From Apostichopus japonicus (lineage: Eukaryota > Echinodermata > Holothuroidea > Aspidochirotida > Stichopodidae), in assembly GCF_037975245.1 (NCBI RefSeq), contig NC_092579.1:21956666-22020665 (forward strand): a stretch of 64,000 bases of DNA, written 5' to 3'. The position numbers were made by a program, and so were the translations under genes. Every line of letters starts with the position of its first letter. Position 1 is the first letter of the stretch. Positions 39,501-52,400 of the stretch are shown here, piece by piece. The notes beneath the pieces are model-generated. The model did no database searches, had not been told where the DNA came from, and saw nothing but the letters and a program-made list of their open reading frames with translations.

Positions 39501-42500
39501 CTGGGTGAACCCACGTACAATGGTGTAAGCATGGCCCGTATATCTTTGCTCAACCTTCTACATTCATACTTTGCAAAGAAATTTGAAAAAAAACTATGCC
39601 TGCCGTGAGGATAGCCCAAAAAAAAAAAACCCTCACTTTTCCCAGCGTTATATTAATCCTTATGCTTTAACTGTGAAATTATATGTTATGATTTACTATA
39701 TTTATTTGATATTTTGTGCATGTCGTACTTGATTTTACGATCAAGTGAAAAGACTTTAAGGTAATATTACATAATTGGCTTTTATTTGTATAATGTACTT
39801 CAAGATGTTGTTTTCTGACAGGAATGTTGAATGACACATTGGACAGGTTTTCTGGTAGAGAGTTTTAATGTAATATGTATTATATAAAATTTGGCAGCTG
39901 TTGAGGAAATTGGGAATAATTATTTCGGGAAAGGGGATTGAATTAGGGGGGGGGGGGGAAGTTGGAGATTTGATTTAGAGAGAGGTTAGTGATAAAAGAT
40001 AAATTAAAGGAAAGAGAGGAAATTTAAAAAAAAAAATAGACAAAGAGAATGATCAAAAGTTTAGGCTTGCAAATATTTTCTGTTTGCCATGTTTTATTGG
40101 AACTTTTGAAAACTTTGTATGACATTGCAGAAGAACAGCACAGTTCAGCTCATAGTATAAGTACCTATTGAGATGTTCACGGCCTAAACTATTTCTCGAG
40201 AAATGAGAAGGAATTTTGAATTGCTGTTTATCAATCTCATCTGTATGTTGTCTTGTCACATATATTTGTAAACTGGAATCTCCGATGTTGCATTCTTTCT
40301 CCACTTTGACTGTTTGATATCTATTTTTTCTACAGTTGGGACGTCGAGACTGATCAGTTCAGCCACGTCTTCAGGCTCCGGAGACAACAGCCACCAACCA
40401 TCCCAGTCTCCTGCCCCTCTGGCCCGGATCGCCTCGTCCAGCTCCCTGTCGAGTGCGGTCAGTTCTTATTCAAACATCTACGTGCAGATCTGGACGGTCA
40501 TGTTACAACTTGCATCCGACCCTTATCCAGGCGTCAAACAGAGCGCCCAGACCCTGGTCAACGAAATCAATTTGAAGGTAGGATCCCGGTGCGATATCCT
40601 AAAAAATCTCTTCAAGGGTAATTGGCCCGAATATGCCAGAGAGTCAAATAATATGGTCATTCGTGCTTTGCCATTATCATCACGCCCTCTCATCCCTGTC
40701 TGCCGAAACGTTTAATCATCTCGTTCAGCACCCCACAATTTGTAGATGCAAAACCAACCAGGAAAAGTATAAATTTTGGAACCTTCTAAGCAATGTTTAG
40801 CATTCTAAAATTTGGGGCCAATGATTGATGGACCTATAAGCAAGGAGAGTATTACGATTGCTGAAGGGGTTTTGGAAGATTGCATTTTTGTAAATTTTGT
40901 CTGTATTCCTTTTCACACGGCAGTTTCCTTAAGAGTTTGAATTCATGGAGACTATACTGGTGAGGTTTCGATGGTTTGTTGCTGTGTTGTAGAGATGTGC
41001 TGGATACCATTTAGCATAGTTTCAGGAAATTTATGTGTTGAATCAATTGAAGCAGGAACAATGTAATGGTGTCATCATGCAACAACAACAACAACAAAAT
41101 ATCTGTATTCTGTTGACAGAAATTTTAACAGCATTATTGTTGAAGGAGCCATAATGGTACTATATTGTTAATATTGTGGCCCCATAAAAAAATCAAAAGT
41201 AGTTATGCTTTGTATTTCCGGCAAAAATCTGTCAATGAAATAATATGGATATACACTTTTTTTTCCCTGTCTTTTTTTGCTTGTACATTAGATCATACCA
41301 ATCATTTAAGGGGAAAAAAATTCATACCTCGTCAAATTGAGAGTCTAAGGCAAGTTCTAATTAAACAATTAAGGTGACAGTTTGTACATTTTTGAGCTAA
41401 AGTTTGTTGTATCATTTCCTAAATTTTCCTTCCAGGCAACAGTCAATTCAAAGACAGCGAAAGCCAAAATTAAGGAGGAAAGAAAACGAACCTCATCGGC
41501 CCCATCCAGCCCCACCAGGAACTCTGGTTCCTCTCTCGAAGAAAGGTAAAAATAAAATATATTTTGCATATTGCAAAAGAAATGCCCCCAGATTTATATC
41601 TAGGAGGTTATGCTATCATCTGGGATGAATGACAGTCCTCACACAAAACCCAGAAGAGACCTTTTCGCGATTAAACATACGTAGCTTTAATAAGGTTTTG
41701 CGGGTAGACTCCCCCCCCCCCCTCACTGGTTGGACGATTAATCGGTTCATAAAGAAACTTCAGACCTTTGAAGAAGAAATGTCTGATCATCAGGACAACC
41801 TTCAAACATTCTTACAAAAAATTTCCAATAATGAATTATTACGATTATTAAATATTAGTACAATCGAGAAATCAAATTGTGGCAGTTACCAGGAATGTCG
41901 ATCAAGGAGAACTTGCTTTCATTTTAAATATTCAGGACTTTCACTAAGTGAAGTGTCAGATGCAATTTAAATGTCGGTTTTCTAGCGATCCCAACAAAAC
42001 TCTCTCTCTGACGTATTCAACACACGAATGGGCTTTTTCTCACAAGATTCTGCAAAAAAGAAAAAGGCGACGAAATGAGTATTAAAAAATTGTCTTTTCT
42101 GACATAATTCCGTCCCCCTCTCTGCAGTGATTCCTCAGACAAATCCACCAACCTGAACTATGGGCCCACCAAGCCATTGGTGAATGGTGATTCTCCACCT
42201 CAGCCCAACAGATCTAACCCCACCGGAGCAGGGTCCAACGTGACCATCCACAGCTCCTTCCATTCTTATCAATTTCCTAGGACAAGGAAAATATTTGATA
42301 AAGGTCCAGATGTTGTAAGTCTTGTCAAGTTTTTGATCTGTTTTGTTTTCCTTTTTGGAATGTATCGAATTTTACCACGGTGAATTTATGCAGTCTACCT
42401 TTCAGCTCTGACAGTCTAGTTACCTGTCTGTTGGTCCGTGTTTCTGTCTGTCTGTCCGTCTGTCAACGGTGTACGAAAACAGTTCTTCCACACACTCTTC

Positions 42501-45500
42501 CGTGTCTTTAAGTGTATTCTTCAACAGTGGTCAACACTGTGGAGGGCCCTTTATGTAGGAATAAAAAATCAAATTTATGGGGCATCAGTAAGTCCATGAT
42601 ATTCAAACCGAGGGCAGGAGGGGCACGACCCCCCCCCCCAAACTGTGGACTATGACAAAATGGGCACCATGGATGCAACAAATGGGAAGTTTCTATATAC
42701 AGAGAGAAAACTTCTTGAGGTGGTCCTTGCATAGAGCGAAACGAAAATGAAGGGAAATAACAACCGGAAAAAGCTAGTTTCCCTTGCCGGGTTTAGCTTC
42801 TTCATCTCACACAAGCCATAAACTGTTGCAATTTAACTTAACCAACCATATGTTGGGTTCTGAAGCTTATGACTGCCATTCTAGTACTTGGCATCTTAAT
42901 TCTGTGTGTGATTATACAGGGATGTAAGTCTTCCGTATTTTTACGGAAATCCGGTTTTTTTTTAATTCCAATAAGTCTTCCGTATTTTTACGGAAATCCG
43001 TTCTTTTTTTTAAGTCCAATAAAGTTCCACAAAATTGTTCGAATATCAAAGACACGACGCGGCAAAAATGCCTGGCCCGTTGCAGCAAGCTAACTTCAAT
43101 TTTCACTCATCGATCACTCAAAATACCATTTCCAGTTTCGCATCATCGCATTGCACTGTACAACATTGTGCCATGTGAATATCGTTGCGTACGTGCGAAC
43201 TTCAAATCGCTATAGCTCATTTCTGTCGTTGAAAAACCTTGCCTAATTCATGTTGATTGGACTGCTAATTAATATCTTCGTAACTGCTGGTGCTCGACAT
43301 AAGTTTTGGAATTAACGCCTGTGATATTTGTGAGCGGCGGAAATCTACGGGATACGCATATGAAAGTCGATATTTGTGATCGCATTCGAATGTGAGACTG
43401 TTTTTTATTCCGTAGTTCGCTGCGACGTATTCGTAACTTTGAGCTAGCCTAACATAACGATAGTGTGTAAGTAGTAAGAACTAGGGGTAGGATGTGTTAG
43501 CGCTAAGCTAGCCTAACATACAGTAACGATAGTGTGTAAGTAGTCAGAGCTAGGAGTAGGATGTGTTAGGACGGCATTCACCTGGGGTCTCCGAATATTT
43601 TTCCGTTTTTTTTTTTGGCTGCACTTACATCCCTGATTGTATTAAATCCCTCTTTATTCAGTGATATCGATATTAATTCTTCGGGTGTTTTGCTCTTCTT
43701 TCTTCTTTCTAGACGGTCGAAGACATTCAGGAAGTACCCCGAGATAAAACTCCAGTCAATACTCAGTTTACAGAATGGTGCTCAAAGTATTTCGCTCAGT
43801 CAGTCATGAAGGTTAGTATAAGTGTCCTAGTGACAAGGTGCATATCGGACAGAATGCATATTTGTATCCTAGCAACAAGGTGGTAGAAAACCCTTTTTGT
43901 TAAATTTGAGACGATGTCTATGAATGATTGTGTTGCTGACTTTCCTGTCTGCCAAAAAGTACAGTTACCTACTTTTAAATAACTTAACTCTGAAACGTTT
44001 TTAGGTCTTGGGTCATAAGCTTCCAGGATATATCTTTTAATTAATGTTGGCATTAAAGTTCTTTTGGTTATATTCTGTATTTGAAATAGGAAAAACAAAT
44101 CCAAAAACAGGTAAGTCTGAAGATTTTGTGGGAATGTTTGGTTCATATGCTTTCTCATACAGCAGTATGACACAGAAGCCAATCCTCACAGCCTATGAAA
44201 AACAATTATGTGACTTAGCATGTATGTAGGGTGGCACACTGTTAGCTCGGTTGCAGTTACCACAGCAACCAGATGCAGGTCATAAATGGTACAGCCGCTG
44301 TTGTTGCATCAACAATACTTATACAATACTAATATTCCTGAGTCAGATTATATATTTTTTATCTTTGTCCAAGTACTATTTCTGGCACCAAACTGACTTA
44401 AGAACTGTTCCATTAAAATGTGTTTCCTACTTTCTTCCTCCCTCCCACCCCTCTGCTGATCTGTCCCACACCTACAGCCACGGTAGTTAGTTAACGTTCT
44501 GTCATCGGTTTTTCTTCTTTCAGCCTCCAGAAGAATTGGATCCCTACAGTCCGATACATCAGTCTCGAGAGTGGAGGTTTGTCCGGAATAAGAGGGTCCG
44601 GGAGGACTCCAAGATACAGATGGCGAAGCCCGGTAGGTCAAAATATATCAGGCAAGATAGAGAAAGCTAAGGAAGAATATCATGCCGTGTGTGCAGTAGT
44701 AGGGAGTATTAGCTCAGTTAGCTCAGCAGAGTGTAAGCTCACTAGGGAGTGTTAGCTCAGTGGTTAACGCCAGTGGCTTTCAATCATAAGGTCCCGAGTT
44801 CGAATCACTCCAAGATAATATATGTCGTCCAGTTACAGAGTTGTTGACAATTGACAATTCATAATCATGGATGTTAAAATATGAATCTAAGAGACTGACT
44901 TCGGTCAGCTTGCGGCTTCGATAAGCCAATGAGGCTTCTTCGCGAGTTCCTGCTTGCAGGAGGGTATAATATACATAGTAATTGTAACATGTATTCCTGC
45001 TCCATTGATCATCTTGTACCGTAAAATATATAGAGTCTGGTAGATGTAATGGTGTAAGGATGAGAGGGAGGGATAAGGTTGGGGTTGAGGAGGATTGTGT
45101 GTAGAAATATCAAATTATTTATCAATACAAACTGTTAAAAGGTGGGGGTGCTCTTGATTGTTGCATTCTTTCTCTCTTTTGCAAAAGAATAGTCTAGTGT
45201 ATTTTGTATGTAAGAATCAGAGCTGATGTTGCTAGTGTTAACTAGATTGTAGTTAATTGGGATTTTGTATTGGTGAATAGAAAAATAGAGAACATTGCTG
45301 CTGTAACTTGAGTGAAAGGTTGAAATATGGTTGTGAATTACAACCAGTGACTACCCATCCCCCCTTCCCCCACCCACCCCTTACCGCACCCACCTACCAA
45401 GACAAGGAAAGATAATTTATACTCGAAAACATCGCTATGATACTTCGGTCCACCACTTCGGTTCTACCAGGAATGACGACATAAAACTTTCCAAGGTTTG

Positions 45501-48500
45501 CTAATGAGACGATTACGTCTCACGTTCAATCTGTGGTACACAAGTGTGTCCTGTATTGGATTAAATGGTTATAAGCAACCTGCTAGTAAGGAGAATTCTA
45601 AACAGCAGCAAACCATAAAGATCCCTAAGACATATAAACAGCTATAAAGTGAATCTGGTATGACTTGGGAGATTAAAGGATACATTTTTTAAAGCATTCA
45701 TTTCATGATGAGTTAGAAATGTGTATCATAAGTGTCCGTTCTCCTGACGAAGAATTGTGAGTGAACCTAGGTATAGGTTGTAGTGGATCCTTTAAGCTAC
45801 TAGAGAGTATATTCCATCAGAAACTAAATCTGTTGCATTTACTTTTGTTTCTCTTTTTTTGTCTTGGCAGTCATGAGGCCTCTTAATGATCAGATCTTTG
45901 TCAACAAGAATCAGGGAGTGCCGGTTTCAGTCAAGTTTCATCCCTTTGTCTCTCACGTGGTCGTAGCAGACAGAGAGGGCGTATGGTAAGGCTGAGATTT
46001 GCTGTTCAATAAATTCAGCGAGTAAAGGTCCCATGATTGTAACCTCTCGTGAACTGGTTCTATGGGTGTATTATTATTATTATTTTATGAATCCTTGAAT
46101 GATAACCAAAAAGGTAGAAAATGAGCTCCAACTTGCGGATTTGAAAATCTGCAGACCTTTCGTACATGTTAGTGAGACTTTTTTCAAATGATGTGATGTT
46201 ATTTGATAAATGGCATCATACAAGGTGATAGCAATGTGGAGAAGTGGTTAAGGCAATGGACCAGTGGTCCAAGGTTCACTATCCTGGCCAGATGATTATG
46301 TTGTGTCCTTTTGCAAATGGACTTAATCTCCATCGCCCTTCTTCCACCCAGGGATAAAGATGAGGACCTGCAAGGGTGACTTGTATACATAGTGTTGTTT
46401 ACAATGATTTGTGGCTGCACCCTATGGGAAGTCCCACAGTGGACACATAGATGTGGTGCACCGTAGAGCCCCAGGAGTGGCTGTTTGAATCGTGCACCCT
46501 CCGTTGTGCGGGTGTGACAAGTCACCAGTGACCTGGGGTTAAATGTTGTTAAGTCATGTGAGAAGGCCTTGGCTTTGTATAAGACTTGTGTGTAACCTTC
46601 AACTTTTCTATGTTAGAGAATAATTAATAGATTGAAGCCGTCTATGTGTCTGCACAGATATTTCAGACCCAATCACTGGTATACTAAATGTTTAGGGTTA
46701 AACCATGATTTATTTTCAATCTGTTTGTGTGATGTTGCTTTTATATGACAGAGAAAAATCTTCTTTTGTATTTGTTGCCATACCAGGAAAAAGATTTTAA
46801 CTTTATTAGCACTTGTCTCTTAGTCTGTGTCTCTGTCTGTGTGTCTATGTTTCTGTCTGTCTGTCTGTTTGCTTGTCTGTCTTGCTCTTTGCCTTCCTGT
46901 TTGCCTGAGAGACTGTCTGTCTGTCTGAGAGACTGTCTGTCTGAGAGACTATCTGTATGTCTGTTTGACTGTCTGTCTGTTTGCCTGTCTGTCTTTCTGT
47001 GTGCCTTACTGTCTGTCTGAGAGACTCTCTGTCTGTCTGTGAGACTGTCTGTCTATCTGTCTGTTTGACTGTCCTTCTTTTGCCTGTCTGTCTTTCTGAT
47101 TGTCTTTCTGTCTGTCTGAGAGACTGTCTGTCTGTTCGCCTGTCTGTCTGTCTGAGTATGTCTGTCTGTTTGACTGTCTGTCTGTCTTTATGTTTGCCTT
47201 CCTGTCTGTCTGTCTGTCTGAGAGACTGTCTTTCTGAGAGACTGTCTTTGTGTTTGCCTGTCTATCTGAGAGACTATCTGTCTGTTTGAGTGTCTGTCTG
47301 TCTGTCTGTTAGCCTGTCTGTCCTTTCACAATGCTTCTTATTGTACCAAATTTGATAGACTTACATGAAAGGTGACAGTTATCCTTAGGAGGAAGACAAT
47401 CAGGTGTGTCTAGCAGGCTTGGGGTAATCGTAATCAGTAATCGTAATCGATTACAATCGATTACATTTTTTGAAGTAATCGTAATCGTAATCGATTACTT
47501 TTGTGAAAATTACAAAGTAATCGTAATCGTAATCGATTACAAGGGCAAAGTAATCGTAATCGTATTACATTTATGATTACAGTGAAATTTGATTGAGAAG
47601 GGCAAAATTAGTAGAAAAGATTAAAACTAATTCTTACTATTGGCTTTTAGTGTGACCAAAGAAGTGTTCCTGCTTCTAGAATTCTCTAGCACAATAAACT
47701 TATACTAAGAAGTACTGGGGATTTGATCGCCATATTCAAGGATTTTTTATCACCTGAATTATTCTGTTCAATGCTGCCTCTCAGCGTTCACAATCCTTTT
47801 GCATACAGAACTGGTTGTCTGTTTAATTGTCTGTTCATTCATACTTAGTAAAGATTCCTAAATCCTATTGGTCCATTCAGGTCAGCTGACCGTGGTTAAT
47901 CCTGTGAGTAACGCATGGTAAAATTACGGGCATCACTTTAATAAATCTTTGGTTATATGTAACCAAAAATGTTTTGTTTTATGATTTTTCCCCCACACAA
48001 ATGGTAGTGTATGAATGAACGGGGTTAATCAACAGTCTAACAGTCATTACATATTTCATGTTAACTCACCCGAAGAAAGGAGTCCGAGAACAAATGAGAC
48101 AAAGTGCTCAATTGGCAGATATAGCAAGCGCCTGTGAATAAGGGGTTAATCAACGGTCTAGCGTGCGTTACTCACATGATTAATGCACGATCGGGGGATA
48201 ATGCAAGCGATGCACGAGGGCGGAGCATAGCGGAGCCCGAGTGCATCCAGCGATAGCATTAACACCCGGAGTGACCGTTGATTAACCCCTTATTTAAATT
48301 GTATTTTTTACTGGACTTATGGGTTACACATCTTAAACGTGTTAAGGCATAAATGTGTAATGCCTGGTAGGAATTGTAGATATACTTCCACAATTTTGTC
48401 CGTTTATACTGTAAATGCCCTTCCTTTGCCCTATTTCATTGCCCTATTTCCCGGCAGAGAGTTATATTAAACAGATATGCAGAGGATTGTGCAAGTAACC

Positions 48501-49462
48501 ACAATGTAATCATGATTGTAATCACGATTACATTACAATGTAATCGTAATCGATTACTTCAACTTTAGGCTGTAATCATAATCGTAATCGTAATCATACA
48601 TTCTCAAGTAATCGTAATCGTAATCGATTACATTCAGATGTAATCGCCCCAAGCCTGGTGTCCAGTAGTCATGAGTCAAAGTTACTTTATCTCCGTATCG
48701 AGGTATTGTTGGGATGTGTTCCCAAAGCTTCAGTAAGTATATGTCACGTACAACTATGAGCCACAGCAAGTTTCCTCTCTTCCTTTCTCTTTATGTCAAC
48801 AGCTTTTGGAACTGGGAAAATGGTGAAAAACTCAATTATTTTACCAACAGCAATGGGAAGGGAAGTAGAATAACATCCCTGGGCTTCATGAACTCTCACG
48901 ATATCACTTTGTTGTACACCGGAGCAGGTAAGATTAGAAGAGGGAGGTTGATTATTTTACTGGTACCCAGTTCTTATATCCAGGCCTGGTATTAATATGT
49001 TTTGTTCTTATATGCTCGTCTGGTAATATATTTTGTTCCTACATCCAGGCCTTTGAAGTAATATTTTCTGGTAAATCTATTTTGTTTCAGTATTCCGGCC
49101 TGGTAATCGATTTTATTCTGGAAGTTATATTTTTGTGGCAGTTAACAGGCCTGTTAATACCTTTTGTTTGTAACGTAGGGTATCAGGTTCACATGGCTAT
49201 TCTGTATGAAACCGTGAGCTTGTGGCAGTATACAAGTCTGTTAATACATTTTATTTGTATGTAGGGTATCAGAATCACGTGGCTATTTACAATGAAACCG
49301 TGAGCTCTACTGTTATGACATGGTCCCACGATTTTTTTTGCTGTGTTAAACTCTAAGCTTATTGCAGTGTTTTGTATTTAAAAGCATTACAGCTGTTAAG
49401 TTGCTGAATCATTTGACGTCTGTTCATGGAAGTGAGCATTGAAGTGCCCTGCTGGTTGTTGA

Positions 49463-49494
<32 letters not shown>

Positions 49495-52400
49495 GTATTC
49501 AATGACTTGAGTTTTAGTTATAGTAATAACTTGTCTCTTTTACAGATTCTGGCTCTGTCAGGATTTGGAAGCATTACCTATGTGAAGATGGGAATCCAGT
49601 CCAGATAGTATCAGCTTGGCAAGGACTCACAGATATGCTCCAGTCCACTAGGGGTATGGAAAACTATGTATTTAAAGTGGTAGGGGTGGTAAGAGTAGGG
49701 GTGGGGGAGGGGGATGGCAAGGGGGTATCACTCAGGTATGACCTTTACTTAAACATGTAATCCCACCCAGAAAGATACAACTACATTTACATGAAGTTTA
49801 TTTCTTTAAAATACAATGCATTTGTTGTTGTTGTTTTCTTGTCTTCTTTGTCATCAGTGAATTTCAGTTTACTTGATTTTGTATACTTATCATGAAAATA
49901 ATAGGGTGAAATAAGGTTCAGGTCAACAAATTAGAAATATTTATGTTATCTAGATCCCTTAATGATTGTTTCTGTCAATGCTTCAAAGGGCACACTGGAC
50001 GTCCCAGGCTCTCAAGTCGGTTATGAAAATATGAAGAATGCTGGTCGTACCTGGTTATTGCTAAACAATTAGTCTTGGACAGTTTAACTTTGTGTGTGTT
50101 CAGTGTGTTCAGTGATAAATAAAAAAAAAATTAATTGCTTTTTTGTTTTTTTTGTTTTGCATGAATATGAAAGACCTTATGATAAAATATCGATAACATG
50201 GAGCACATGAATGTTATTTGATATCTAATATGTTAACACAAAAGAAAATGGAATTAATCTCACTGAATTTCACAACAGTGGTCAAGCTAGACCCATATGT
50301 GTGATTGGTATACCAGTTACTTTGAGTATAAGACTGATATTATCAATTAACCGAGCTATATAATCATATCTGATTCTCAGGTTCAGGTATGGTACTGGAC
50401 TGGGAGCAGGAGTCAGGCTTTCTTCTTGCATCTGGAGACGTACGTGTCATCAGGGTCTGGGATACACAGAAGGAACTCTGTCTGCAGGTTAGTGTGGTAC
50501 AATGTCTACAATATTTAGCCTCGTCTCGGGGTCATTTGTTGAGATCATTTTTCTTATAAAACTGCTAGTTTAATGAAGCAAGTATACTTCTTTTATCCAT
50601 CTTAAGTCATCCCTCAATTCCTGGTTGTCTATAGATGATGTATTAAATCTTAAATGAAATCAATCATTTATTCATATATCGCATTTACATTATCATCCAG
50701 CTGATGTTTAACTATCCACCCAATCAGAGTTGTAATATTTGATCAGCCTCAACTAAGGGCTTGATTTGTCAGTTAATAGAAGGAATAGAAAGGACTTGTG
50801 TCCCTGAAATCAATGGTTTCAAATCCTGTTCTAGCCAAGAATTTCTTGACTCTTTTTAAATTATTTTTTCGTTTACCCCAGTCAGTTTTCCTTGAACTTA
50901 ATTATTTGGTGAAAGCAAAGAAAGTTTGTTGTTTAGTAGAGTGCTTACTGTACAGTCTGTATATATTATTTATATATAATAATAATAATATTTGCTTTTT
51001 ATATTGCGCTTTACACCAGCGATAGGTCTCAAAGGGCTTTGCAGACGTTATATTACCCCTGGTCAATGATAACCTGTCCCAGAGGCAATCCCTCCAGTTG
51101 GCAGCAGTTATATACTGCCCCCAATGACAAGTTACCTCAGAGGTACCCATTTAACCCCTGGGTGGAGAGAGGCAAGTGAGATAAAGCATCTTGCCCAAGG
51201 ACACAACGTAATGAACTAGGCTGGAATCGAACCAGCAATCCTTGGATCACGAGTCCGAAGCCTTAGCCAATTGGCCACCACGCTCACACTATCTGTATCA
51301 ATTATATTTCTGTCCAGGATATCCCTACCGGTGCTGACAGCTGTGTAACTAGCCTTGCTTGTGATTCCATGGGCAGGTCTCTCCTTATAGCAGGCTGTGG
51401 GGATGGTTCTCTTAGGCTGTATGACAGAAGATTAGCACCGACAGACAGGTCAGTGATTGATTGATTGATTAATTAATAGATTGATTAATTCAGTAATTAA
51501 TAATAATAATTTGTTTTATAAAGCGTAAAATCCACAAAAGTGCCCTAAAACGCTAAGTGAGTGATAAATCATCAGTTATATGTGACTTTTCATACCATTA
51601 CTTTCTATCTTTTTATGATTTTAGAAAGATTTTAACAGCTGTTATATCTTGACCAGGTTTCACTTGGAGCATGCAGATATGAATTTTTGTTTGTTTTTGG
51701 TACTGGCGATGAAATCATTTGAATAAGAAAGTACACATGAGTCACGGGTGATTGATTGATTGATTGATAAGTCATTCAATGGATATTATAAGCGGCCGAT
51801 TGTTTTTTGAAAGGAAATATCTCCCACAGTCCAGTCCTTAACAGATGTTTAATACATTGAGAAAGTTCATTCATTTTCACCAACGGATATGAGAATGTCA
51901 CACTTTCATACGCTGCCCTAGTGTAAATATGCATATTAAAACTTTGAGCTGAAATTGTCCTAATCATCATGGAATTAGGCTAATTACCATTTGATTGCAT
52001 CGATTTTTGGGGAAAAAAGGAAATACTTTGGAAATTTTGTATGGACAAATTGCTCTGGTTAATTACAATTAGGAAACAGGTAAATGGACTCAGGTTATGG
52101 GAATGCTATAAATGACAGAGTGCATTTGATAATAAACCTCCACTCACACAAAAGTTGAGAACCTTTGTAAAGGTACTCCGACCAACCCGCTCTCCCTCCA
52201 CCAATGTTTTGCGTATAAGATTGTTTAAAAGAAAAGAATTTCATCATCATGATATATGAATTATTTCTATATTTTAACATTTGGTATAGATTTAAACAGC
52301 ATCTAGATTATTGACATAGATGTTACACGTTGCATTCTCCCACAATCTCAGTCGGAGTCTGTAGATGTGAATTTTTATTATATTGTGTTTAGTGGCAAAT

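Noticed and set aside
40578-40715. Raptor exon 19 extended by its open frame
   Set aside because: The frame stays open for 45 codons past the GTAGGA donor, but homology and phase resume at exon 20, so this is intron.
41629-41970. 114-codon open frame in intron 20
   Set aside because: It is an ATG-started frame without recognisable motifs, lies between two well-matched raptor exons, and would not continue the raptor frame by homology.
43796-44182. 128-residue minus-strand open frame
   Set aside because: It overlaps a raptor exon on the opposite strand and shows no family motif.
46745-47289. Cys/Leu/Ser-rich open frames (SVCLSVCL type)
   Set aside because: They are translations of the TCTG microsatellite and carry no other sequence.
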